This document shows positions 50,050-62,000 of a stretch of DNA of 64,000 nucleotides, piece by piece (the first letter of the stretch is position 1; each line of letters begins with the position of its first letter). The DNA lies in assembly GCF_036417845.1 (NCBI RefSeq), contig NC_089979.1, positions 2,037,424-2,101,423 of the forward strand. Direction: 5' to 3'. The DNA comes from Apteryx mantelli. Taxonomy: Eukaryota; Chordata; Aves; Apterygiformes; Apterygidae. A model generated the notes under the pieces. That model searched no databases. It saw only the letters and a list, made by a program, of their open reading frames with translations, and was not told the origin of the DNA. Both the position numbers and the translations under genes were made by a program.

Positions 50050-53000
50050 GTGGGCACCGCCAACTATCGCGAGCGGGATGCGGGCAGGGGGGCTTGGGGT
50101 CCCCAAACTTTATGTTACCGTGCTTGAAGCGAATGCATGATATATCTGTAGGGCCACTCATCCCTAAAATAGGCAGCTGTGAGATCCCTGGCATAGATGC
50201 TCCAAATTTCCTTTTAGGGGTGTTTTCTTGGTGCTGTCAGATACAAGGGTTTGGCCATGTGGGTTTCATACCCTGACTTATCTTGGCAGTATCTGCAGCT
50301 TTGCCACAAGACGGAGAGCTGGGACATGCTGGTTGGTCATGGTGATGGTGGAACGACTTTGCTCTTTCCCCAGGAAACGCAAGAACGAGTCGGAGAAGGG
50401 ACAGGATGTGCCAAAAATGCCCAGAGGAAAGACCATGAAGAAGGAGCAGGAGGAAACTCCATGCACGGATCAGGTAGGAGGTATCTTACTGGCCACCCTC
50501 CCCATGTGTGGATCCCATGGGCTTTGGAGGTGACCCTTGAGCTGATCCCACCAGGCGTGAGCACACCAAGTTTTGTGCCCTACACGCATCTGGCCCGTGG
50601 CACAAACTTTCTTCTTGTTAAAACCGTTTCCCTGGTCTGGCCCGAGCACAGCCCCCTGCCTCAAAAGGGAAGAAGAAAACACCCAAAGTCAAGGAGAAGC
50701 CACTGCAGGAAAACGTCATCAGCAGGTAACTTCTGCAATGGCCTGGCTAGAAGGGGGCAGCCAGGGAGGAGACGGGAGCCCTTGGGCAGAGCTGGCCCAG
50801 AGTGGGGAAATCTACCTCTCTGGGGGTCCCTTGAAGAAAGAGTGGTGTCCTGGGCAGCCGAGGATGACTCTGGATCTCTCTTCCAGGGCTCGTGTTGGAA
50901 AGTGGAAGATGTCCCACGCTTTTGTGTAGAATGGGGTGGGGTTGTCCTAGTCTGACTGATAGATGTATTTTCCCTCCCCCAGTCAATGCAACTTCTCAGT
51001 GGGAATGGGGTCCCAAGGGGATGTATGAGATGTCCATCTCAAGAAAAGCTGCTGGAGACTCAAGGTGCTGCCCGGAGAGAGGAGATGGCTCCGTTCTCCT
51101 TGGGTTGCTTTAATTATCAAAGGGTTTTTTTTATCAGAAAAACTTGCGTCCTCTCTCTGTCTCCTTTTTTGCCAAGAAGCTCTCTAAAGCAAGAGGCTGC
51201 AGAAGGCAAAGGTCCTAGCTCGACTCTGTGTGATGGGATCCAAGTGAAAGAGGAAGCAGTGTCTGGAACGGTATGTGGCGGTGTCTGTGCCGAAGGATTA
51301 AGGAGCATTAAGGAGTATGGTTTGCTTTCGAGGGGACTGTGAGGGTGGTACCCTATTCCTTGAGGCTGGGTATGAGCCCCTTAAAGGGTTCCTTTGAACA
51401 CCTTGAGTTAAATCTAAGTAGCCCAGAGTGGCAGGAACAGACCTTGCAAGGAGCTTAGGAGGCAAGTAAGGTGTTGAGTCTGGTCCAGACTTCTAGAAGG
51501 CTGGAAGATCTTCATAACGCTTCCCTAGTCCAGTATGAAAAATGTGCTTTGGGAAGACCTTGCAAATAATAGAAAGTGGCTTCCCGAAAACTTGTGCCAA
51601 ATCTCCCTTTGCCGTGTTGTTTACTGCAGTGTCCGGGTTGGACTGGACTGGTTTGCAGTAGCCATGGGGTGGAGTTGCAGCAGATAAAGTGGCCGCACAC
51701 AGAAAACTTCAGGGTCAGATGAAAGGATCTGTGCCTATTTCAGCACAGATATCTTTGGTCTTTGGTGCTGCTGGAGTGATGGTGGAGAGTGCAATAACGC
51801 GGGCAATGCAAAATGGATGGGGAATCGGCCACGATAACATACTGCACTTGGCCAACTGGCATGGAAAACCAGGAAGGCTGGTGGATAGGGTTAACCCGCG
51901 GCTGAGATGACCCCAGACAGACAAACCGCAGCGTTGCTGTGGCGGTGTGTCCTGACCAGGGCAGGCAGCCAAGGAAGGCTTTGCTCCGCAGAGCTGATAG
52001 CGACTGCGATTTGGGCAGTGGCTTCGTTGCAGGTGGAGCCCCGGGGAAGCCAGAGGGACTTTTTGTGTCAACAGGCAGGACCAGAGGTCCATCTGTGGGG
52101 TAACTTCCCCATAGCGGGGCCCCCGCTGAGCGCTTTGCTGCTTTGGAGATATTCGGCGTTTGCTTTTCCCTCCAGTCACTGTCCCTCTTGCAAACTGTCC
52201 GAAATATCTGAGGTCTCTCCTAGATCAGTGTTTGCAGCTCTGCAAGGGCCAAGAGCTGAGCTGCATCCTCCCAGCCGGTGTCCTGGTATTGTCACTCTTC
52301 CCGTTGCAAATACCTGGCATTTATGTGCAGGATTTCTTTGAAAGACTGTGGCTGGTTGCTGCTGGGCACCGTCCTGAATTTACCAGTCTGATTTTGACAG
52401 CGGCCGAAGGATTGTGAATTCAAGAGCAGGCATATTCCCAGGGACCGAAAGTGTATGTTGCCATAACCAACCTTTAATTAACCCAGGGTTGTTTTTTTTT
52501 CCCTCTTTAATGAGTTAACACAGCTGTTTCTCAGCAGAAAGAAATCCCTGTGTGGTTTTGGCCTCCCTTTAAAGCCTTGGAAAGGAAAACTCGGGGAGTC
52601 AGAATTGGTAACGAAAGACTCGGTGCTTGGCAAGCGTTGGCTAAAACTGGGACCGATTTCAGGGCACTGCATGGTGAGACGCGTTCTTGCGTTCTGCTTG
52701 GCAGCGTGTGCAGACCTCAGCACCAGCAGAATAAGAGACAGATTTCACCTTTTAAAACAAGCGTACCAACAACACGATAACGTTTCTGGTTGCCTTTGCA
52801 GGTCAGCTTTTAGGGCTTTGAACTGAGTCCCACCTGAGCTCGTTTTCTGTTGTTCCAGCTGTTGTCCTCAGCTTCTGTATCTGTTTGCTTTTTCCACTTC
52901 TGCACCTCTTCAGTTCTTCCTTCCCTGCTGTTTCCCCTTCTTGTATTTCTGCTTCTGCCAGCCCGGTGGTTTTACCCCCCACCTTTCTCGCCATCTGCTA

Positions 53001-56000
53001 CAATTGTCATTTAATCTGCTAAGGGTGAAGCTGTCACTAATGCACAAAAACTGTGACTCGAGCGATCGTCTTTCTGGAGCCCTCCTGTCCCTTCTTGCAT
53101 CCTGGACAGGTCTTTGCATTGAGTGTCCCCGATAGCAGCATCACATCTAACGAGTGATTAAGTGGAACGGGGATAGTTTCCCTGTTCTGGCTCCAAAAAG
53201 TACCTTTTTAGTGTTGGTAGAGGCAACCAATGGGTTTCCCAACCCTGGAAAAATATCCAAGCTGCCCTTGTGCTTTGAAAAACCTAGCTAATTTTGGGTG
53301 GTCGTTCTGGGCTTTGCTGTTCCTGGTTTCCATCCAGGCTGGTTGAGGAAGGGAAGGGTGATGCCACCGTCGGGGGCATCGCAGTGTTTCCGACGGCTCC
53401 AGGCAGGAGCGATCCGACGCTGCTGTGCATCTCTTGCAGGAGCAGCCCGAACCCACCCTCCACCGAGGGCCGGCTCCGGGGCAGGAGGGCACCTCGAGGT
53501 AGGTTCGTTGGGCCGCTTTGCCAGGTCTGCATGCTTTCGGTGATCCTGTACCTCAAAAAACACGGTGGTGGGGAAACGCCATGGGGGACGCCCAGCTCCC
53601 CAAAGCCTGGGAACCAGGCGTTTCTCTTGCTGCGTGTCAGATCTGTGCAGAGATACGAACCTAAATTCATAAGCAGTCTAATCCTCTCGGAGTCGGGGGC
53701 TTTCATGTCCGACGAGAAGCCTCTAATAAGACCTTCTGGGGAAGGAGACGGTCCCGAAACGTTGCAGGACTCGGCCGTCTGAGTCACGAATTCATTGGCA
53801 CCACGCTTGCTCCTGTGGGCCTGATGAGACCGGGGGAGCTGAGCGTGTTTTGCAGAGCGGCGCTGGGCTAGTTACTCTAATGAGTTTGGTGGAAACTGTG
53901 TAACGCTCGCTTTAGTTATGCAGAAAAAAAAGCGGTCCAACCCCCGGACCTGGTGGTTTCCCTGGCGTTGCTTCCCCCGCGCTGACGCCGCTCTTGCAGC
54001 CGGAGCGGCTGAGCTCCCCGGGGGAAGGAAACCGCAGACCCAAGGGCAGGGCTGTGGGAAAGTGAGTAGTGCCCCGTGATTTATTTGACCACAAAGCCAC
54101 GTTACGGTGGCCTGCGTTTTGCTAAAACGCTGAGCCTCGCCCACGGAGGAGCCTGGTGGGACACGGAAGGGTGATTTTTTTTTTTTTTTATATATATTTA
54201 AATAAAGCTTCCTTTTGGGGCTATCCTGAGCACTGCATTGCGCTGAAGTCCCACCACCTGGTAATACAGCTACAGCCTCGACCGTCTTTTAGAAACGAAC
54301 CCAAATTCCCCCTTCTCCTTGCGGAAATCCTATCTGTGGGATGCTTCGGCTGAAAGCAATCTGTGACCGACCCCGCTTTGGGTGAGAAACCCAGCCGGTC
54401 TTGGGCTCCTCTTCCAGGCTTGCGGTGGCGTCGAGCGAGCTGGCGATATTTCAAAACCGGCCCCCTTAAATCTTGCTTTGGCTCTGGCGGGGTGTTTGGC
54501 AGCCGGACCTCTGGTCCAGGTGGTGGGGCTTGTGACCCTGCCTGGTTTCTTCTGTGGTTTCTGGAAAGGTTGCTAATACCTGGCATGAAGGGTTGGGTTT
54601 TTTTTGGGGTGTGTGTGTGATTTTTTTGCAATTCTTCCTCCTCTGGATAGCAATTGCTCTGCTTTAATATTTCACACCCAGCCCCGTTTGCCCTGTATCT
54701 GCTGCAGAGCCGACCGTTCCCTTGGTTGCATTTGTTTGTCCATGCCATTATGGTGCTTTTTAGCCTGTGCTGCCCCCAGGCTCTGCCTTCTCCCTTCCTC
54801 CTCTCTCTTCTGCATCTCGCCAGCTTCCTCCCCATCTCGGTGCCGGGGGATCGTGCAGGCAGGGCCCTGCCTGGAGCACGGGGACGGCTGCACGTTTTGG
54901 CCAGAGCCAAATCCCTGCGAATCTGTCCCCTTCTCCAAGCGAGGGGAATTCCCAGGAGGCTTCTTTGGTGCATCCCCCACTTGGTCTGGAGACCTTCATG
55001 GTCCTGCTCATTTGAGCTTCGTTATCCCCTAATCCACAACCCGGGGCCACCCCGTTGCTGTGGCAGATGGGTCAGGTCTCTGCCACTTTGGGATATCTCC
55101 ATCGGCCGCAGCAGCCAAGATGCTGCCATGCTGGAAAGCAAACGTGGGCTCGCTTGGGAGGCATCCCAAAATACCTATATATCGATACTCTATTGATATT
55201 TTTGATGTTGATATTTTGCATTTTTGGCTCGTGCACAAGGTAGAGGCTGGTGCTCGCAAATGTGATTAAAAGCGGCTGTGACATTTGTTGCAGGTCGGAG
55301 CGCGAGCCCCGGAGAGCAGGAGCTGCGGCGGGTCGGAGGACCAGGGTAGGAAACTTCCTGGCGGTTCGCAAGAACTGTGGCGACGGCGCCTTTCCGTCAC
55401 CCACCTCCTCTGTGCATCCGAGCTCTTGGATTATCCTTCCCGACTTAAATCTTTCTTCCTTTTTTGCTGTTTCAGAAGGTGCCGAGGCAGCGGGAAATGG
55501 GACGGGACGGCGCTAACGGCGAGGTGGCATCCGTCCCCGGAGAGCTGGGGGATTTGGGGGAGGCCATCATGGGCGAAGGGGGTCCAGACGTGGAGGAGAG
55601 GAGGAGAGCGGAGAAGGAGCTGGGCTCCCCTCGCCTGGAGCCGGGCGCCCGAGACCCGAAGAGGAAACGGGGAGGAAACGGAGAAAAGAAGCAAGAGCGA
55701 AGGAAGCGGCGGGAGAGGGGACTGATGAGAAAAGATGCCGACGAAGAGGAGGATGAGTTGGAGGAAGGGGACCTGGGGACGCGGGGAGAGAAGCAGGGTG
55801 CTGGCGAGGGAAGGAATGGGGGAATGGAGCAGGGAAAAGCTGGGAGGACAACCAGGAGCACCAGCCCCGTCCCGGGAAGGGGCGATGGGGAAAGGACTGG
55901 TAGAAGGGATGGGGAGAGAGGGGACGAGGGTGGATGGGGGGAGCAAGACAGGGCCAGCGATGGGGGACAGGCAGGGCCGAGCCGGGGGAAGAAAAGGCTG

Positions 56001-59000
56001 GAGAAGGTGAAGGTGGAGAAGAGGAAAAAGGTGAAATCAGAGCGGGGGAAGAGCGGGGAGAAGGAGGAAAAGGGGGGAAGGAAAAAAATTAAAAAGGAAA
56101 AAACTTCAGAAGCGGAGCAAAAAGTAGAAAGGGCAGATGAGGAACAGGAGAAACAAGAGGGAGAAGGACCAGGAGGGAGTGAGGGGAGAGCTGGGAAAGG
56201 GAAGGAGAGCGAAGATGAAAAGGGAATCAAGCAGGAGGAGGAAGAGGAGGATGAGCAAGGGGGTGAAGGACGGGAAATGATCTGGAGCACAGAGCTTGGG
56301 CAAGAGGTGAAAGAGGAGGAGGATGTGGAGACAGGAGAAGTGCCGGAGAAGGACAAAAAGCGGAAAGCCAAGGCGAAAAAACCCAAGGAGGAAACGAAAG
56401 GGAAGGGGAAGAAAAGCAAAGAGAAGAGCAAGGAGGCAGAGACCCCAGAGAAAACCCGGAAAAGGAAATCCAAGGAAGAAGGAGAAGAGAAGGGCAGCAA
56501 AAAACCTAAAAAGGAGGAAAAAGAGAAAGAAAAGAAAGAAGAGACAGAAAACAAATGGAAATGGTAAGTGTTCTGCATGCTGCAACTTTTGGCCTCTGGG
56601 CAGGTTTAACTCCAATGCAACTGGAATTGTAGTTTTATTTCTTCTGGTAAAATTCCGAAAAATGTGTTTTGTGGGTTTTTTTTTTTTTAATTGACCTTTT
56701 TGTATTTTCTTGGATATGAGGGGGAGATGGATTTTTACAGCGGTTTTTGCAGGCTATAGGCAATGCTTTTTGGGACAAGAACTGCGGGAAAGGGCATCCC
56801 AGCGGGGCCGACAGATGCCACCTCCGTAGGCTGACAGCTCTCGTGTTGCCCAGGGCGGGTTCAGAAATGGGAAGATGCCGCCCTTCTCTTAGCAATCCCC
56901 TATTGCACTGCTTTTCCCCCCAAAAACGTGCCCGGGACTACGTTTCCCAGAAGGCTCTGCTGCCCTGGTGCGGTGGGAGTCCCACATCCTGGACCGCTTG
57001 GACAGCGCCTGGACAGCGCCTGGATGGCGCTGGAAGCGCCGGGTGGCCGGCGATGATGCTCGGCGGGGATGATGCTCGGCGGGGATGATGCTCGGTGGGA
57101 CCGCCGCAGCCCTCCGCCGTGATGCTTTGCGGGTGGCACCGGCCTCCGTGGGCCGTCCGTCCGGTGGCGTGCACAAGCGCGTGGTGGCCTCGCTGCTGGA
57201 GCGGGGAGCCCGCGGTGTCCGGCTCAGCCCCGCGCGCCTCCAGGTCCGCTCGGTGCCTGCGGCCACCACGGGGCCCCGGGACAGGTGAGCGCCGGCCCAG
57301 AGCCCCCCGGGGCGGGTGATTGCCCGCGGCCGGGAAAAGCGCCGGAGCCGTCACTGTTTCTTGCAACACCCCTCAAATCACCCTGACTTTATGACTATGC
57401 TTTTCCATGTTTTCCGGGGATGAGGTGCCTCTTGGGGTGGCTTATTTATTCTTCCTCCCCTTCCCATGGGGAGGAGACGGGCTTGAAATACTTCCGGGGC
57501 ATCGCTGGGGCAGAAACGCCGGGATTTTTTTTTTCCTTGGGGGGGATTTTTGCTGTGCTTCCTCAGAAATTCCCAGCTTCCCGGGTAGGCTGGGGTTAAT
57601 GGGACGGTGCCTGCTGTGATTTCTCCTTGCGCTTTCCCACGTGGGGCAAATCCCCTTTCTGTCCTGATGCAACGCTGTCATAAAAAGTTCCTATCACAGA
57701 CATCTGCTGCTGCCTCAGTTTCCCTAACCTTAATTATCTTTTTAATGTTACTTCTCTACTATGCAAGGGGGACTTTTTTTTTAATTTTTTTTTTGAAGTC
57801 CTAATTTTATAGCTAAGCCTCGCAGTGATTTTAAAAACCTAGTTGCTCTGCAGAGTGGGACAATGTGGGTCTGTCAGCATTAGGATTGCAGGCATAAGCT
57901 GTACAGGGCGCTGGTGGTCTCCTGGCCACCAGCGTGTCATGACGTGAGCCTTCCTCTCTGGCGTATGCACACGGCCTCTTTTGTGCCCATTAAAAAAGCG
58001 AGGCTGGGGAGGAAGAGGATGGATGTCAGCCCTTGCAGACCCCTTTCTGCTTGCCGAGCATCTTTCCAGGGGTGACCTGGAGGGGAAAAGAAAAATCCCT
58101 CCCTGTTGTCCAGAGGTGCAGCCCATGGTGGGTTGAGGATGCTCTCTCACGGCTTGCGTGTGCCTCTGTCCCAGGTGGGAAGAGGAGAAGACAGGTGACG
58201 GGATAAAGTGGAAACAGCTGGAGCACAAAGGCCCCTACTTCGCCCCCCTCTACGAGCCGCTGCCCGACGACATCCAGTTTTACTACGACGGTATGTCCGC
58301 GTTGGCTGGGGAGGGGGACGGCTGTCCGGAGGTGCATGGACTAAGAAGTGGTACCGCTCTCTTGGGAATGATCCCTCACCCAACTGGAGGACCAAAATAT
58401 GCCTTTTTATCCCTGAATGCTGAGTTGGGGCCAAAGGGTTTGGCCCACGTTATGGGTTCCTGAGAGTTATTTAATGCTAATGAGCCCACGATGCTTGCGG
58501 ACGCATGTGCCTTGTCCCCCTGTGTAGAGTGTCCCAGGGTAAGGTAAGGGCTCATGCGTGTGTTGCAGCAGCTTTGCCTGGAGTTGAAGGTGCTGTCGCA
58601 CAACCATGCAAAGATCTGAATTTCTCCAGGGGAAGCAATGCTCTTGATGCCGTTGCTCAAAGTCTTCACGTACCTTCTGCTGCCCCATTGTGAAGCTGAT
58701 GCCTTACAGCAACTCAATGCATCAGTGAGGGGCTGAAAGCCTGGCAGGATGGATCCAGGCCTCTGCTGTCACCCTGGGGTTTCCCACTGCGACTGCCAGG
58801 CTCTTATCTCCTCCTGGCTCCAGCCCTGAGCTGTTTTCTACTGGATCACAGGAAGGAGGCGAGGAAGGACCCTGGGCCAAAGGGTGGTGGAGATGGGATG
58901 AGACCATGGCACCATTTCCCATGGGGTCTGGGTCCTCCTCAGCCCCTCGTGGAGCTGTTGGAACTCGTGAAAACCCAGATGGTTCCCATTCTGTATGCTT

Positions 59001-62000
59001 CTTTTTTAACAGGAAAAAAAAAGTGACAATTTGGGGAAAAGAGATGTCAAGTAACGCTGGTGTCACCAGAGGGCACTGCTGGGACATCGATGGGGCTGTC
59101 AGAGTTGTTTTGGTTTTGCTTTGGGGTTTTTTGGCTTTCTGAGAAGGAGCCCTGCAGCTGTCTGTGGTTTTGTATGGGGCTGAGCATCCCTGTATCCCTC
59201 TGGGACTGTGTATCCCTGTATCCCGGCCCCCCAGCAGTCGGAGGCACACCTGGCCCTTGGCACAGGGACACAGTGGGTTGCATACATCTGAATTGGGAGA
59301 CTTTGGCCCAGGGTCTTGGGTGACGTTAGCTTCTTTGATGAAAAGTGTAATGGTTTCTGGATGAAAATACATGTTTGTGCCTAGGCAACAGCCTCGAGGA
59401 GCAGGGGACCAAGTCTGATCTGGGGCACGTAGGTTGCTGTGGGCACGGGCTTGTGCAGGTCTGCTGTGAAGCTGTGACTCACAGTGTCCAGCAACTCAGC
59501 TAGACGTCAGGAATCCCCCAAATCGGAGCTGCTGGTGCAGGCAGGATTGAACTGTCCCCCACAGCTCTGTGGGATGCTTTTCCTGCAACTTGTCTAGGAA
59601 AGCTATTTTTAAAAAGTATCAGTTTCCTAGGAGGAGCCAAGATGTTCCTGTGAAACGATGGGGAAAAACGCTGCCCACGTGGACTTCCTCGCTTCGGAGA
59701 GGTGGTGGCTTTGCCGCCTCTGAGACATGATCCAAGACCCAGTAAACAACCAGGGGAAGCTCTTACATCTGTTGCCATTACACAAGTTTATTCTTTGAGC
59801 TTCCTGCGATCGCTCTGTCACATGGAAAATGTTTTGAGATGAAATGTCTCCAAGTGGGATCCTGGCTGCTTCAGCGTGGTCCTGTCTCTGGAGGACTGGA
59901 AGTGACCAGGGTTGGAAAAACAAGCCTTTATATGTTGTCCTGTGTCACCAGTGAAGAACAGCGTGACCACAGATTTGGGGCTCGGCATCACATGGAAGCT
60001 GCCAAAAGCCCCATGGCTCAGTGACCTTAACGTAAATCAGGATTTCCACTTGCCTGGGAAAGAAAATGAAGTGTGTGATTGCAGATCGACTGTGGCAGCA
60101 GTCTGGCTGTGCTGCATGCTCAGGGTATTGATCTGCTAGCAAGGCTGTGTGTGGTGCCAGGTCCCCATTTCGGCACTGGGAACGCAGCGTGTTGAGCGTG
60201 GAGACTTGCCAAACGATTGCTTGGGACTGCAGGGCCGGACTGTCTGCGTAAGCAATGCTAACGCGTTTGTCTGTCTTCCTAGGTAAACCTCTGAAGCTGA
60301 GCTTGGCCACCGAGGAAATTGCCACCTTCTATGCAAAAATGTTAGATCACGAGTACACAACCAAGGAGATTTTCCAGAACAACTTCTTCAATGACTGGAG
60401 GAAGGTATCTTCCCTACGGGGACTTGCTTGATGCCAGTCTTCAGCGTTAAAAGTGGGATTCCCAGTGGGCAGTGGTGGATGGTCTGTGGTGCAGGAGGAA
60501 GGAGATGCTTTTTCTGTGGCTTAACTTTTTATTTCCTCAGCCCTTGTGGGTTTGGTTCAGGGGTTGCTGTCTGCAGCATCCTTGAGTGTTTCTCATTGGC
60601 ACTTAGTGTCAACCCTAGGTTCAGTGACACTACCCAAGAAAGCAGGCGCTGGTCTTGCAAGCAGCCCCACGAGTTCCTTGGGAAGTGCATACTCACGTGC
60701 GTCCCTCTGAAGAATTAACCTTGCTAGCTAGCACCTGAAATCTGTTTTGCCTCCTTGCTTTACCCAGCCATTCTGATCTCTCTTGCTCAGGAAATGACCC
60801 CAAAGGAGCAGAAGATAATCAAACGCCTGGACAAGTGTGACTTCAGGGAGATCCACAAGTACTTTGTGGACAAAAGCGAGGCGCGGAAAGCTCTCTCGAA
60901 AGAGGAGAAGCAGGTGAGGCTCCCATGGGTGTCTGGGGCTGGCTGATATGTTTTGGGCCCAGCTCAGGTGTTTCTGTTCTTCTAGGCCAGGAGTTTTGCT
61001 GCCACCCTTCCTGGTGGGTTATGCCCTAACCTGGGAGCTCTTTGGCCTTTGAACCAGCTCCCACCTCTCCATCACACAGCTCTCCATTAAGCTCATCTGC
61101 AGATGCTGCACGTTTCCTGGCTTTGCAGGTTACCAGTCATCCTTGGACCATGGTTTGGGGTCCTGTCCTGCTTGGAGGATGTTGCACCTTGCTAAGGTGC
61201 TGGTGGTACTGAGGCTCTGCTCCCTTGACATCTCGGACTGGCACAAGATCACTGTGCTGGCCTGAGCATTTGTAAAGTGGCTGGAGATGAGCCAGGTGTT
61301 GGGAGGGGGCTTAGACCTGGGATAAACTCTTTCCAGCCCTTCAAAGCTCTGCCTTTCCTGGCTTGCTTCCTCCTGGGAAAGAAGGGTGGTGATGAGCAGG
61401 CACAAGTCATGGGGTTTCGGCTCTGTCCTGAGAGGTGATGGTGGGATGGTGCTCATTTCAGAAGTTGAAAGAGGAGGCGGATAAGATCCAGGAGGAGTAT
61501 GGGTACTGCATCCTCGATGGACACCGAGAGAAAATAGGCAACTTCAAAACCGAGCCGCCGGGGCTGTTTCGTGGCCGTGGTGATCACCCCAAAATGGGCA
61601 TGCTGAAGAAAAGGATCATGCCCGAAGATGTGGTCATCAACTGCAGCAAGTGAGTTGCTGTGGGGAGAGCTGAGCTTGTGGGGCCTGGTTTGTGATGGGT
61701 AAATGGCACATCTCCTGTGTCCGGAGTTGCTGTGGGGTTTTGCTGTCCGTCTCCTGCAATCACTGCTTTGCAGTCCCTGAGATTTAAATCCATCTGAGCT
61801 CTTCTCTGTCACCTCCTGTTCTGGATACCTCCTTTGCAGTCAGGTCTGACTTGGATGTACAGTAGCTGGGGAAGCCAGTCAACAGCTCCCACCTCTCATC
61901 GGTGCCGGCACCCTTTGCCAGACATCAACTGCAAATACTGCAGTGCTCCTATGGCCCCTGAAGAAAGGATGACAGTGTGCTCTTCTCCCATGCTCTCCTT

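Larger units (their letters stand above)
56940..57300 (+). promoter_or_regulatory. TOP1MT: CpG-island promoter of mitochondrial TOP1MT isoform
   Basis: A sharp CpG-dense island inside the intron between 56563 and 58175. It contains the alternative first exon and its donor, with no TATA box. This is the usual form of a promoter for a nuclear gene with a mitochondrial product. Confidence 0.65.

Noticed and set aside
49110-50440. Alternative frame from an ATG at 49110, read through exons 49140-49263 and 49924-50049, with an Arg-rich stretch resembling a mitochondrial leader
   Set aside because: The ATG lies inside the promoter motif and the frame ends at a TGA in the next exon (50374-50473), so it cannot reach the topoisomerase core.
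52033-52099. Possible extra TOP1MT exon (GTTGCAG to GGG/GTAACT)
   Set aside because: It would leave in phase 1, which fits neither candidate exon downstream; the sequence is not charged like its neighbours.
54170-54210. T-rich and TA-rich stretch as a retroposon tail
   Set aside because: No element body or target duplication is seen next to it; it is an ordinary simple-sequence run.
54221-54973. 250-codon minus-strand frame
   Set aside because: Lies in a TOP1MT intron, resembles nothing known, and its composition follows the local GC content.
55472-56578. 368-codon minus-strand frame, Ser/Phe/Pro-rich
   Set aside because: Mirror of the purine-rich charged exon; Lys and Glu codons read backwards rarely give stops. 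No splice context or motif.
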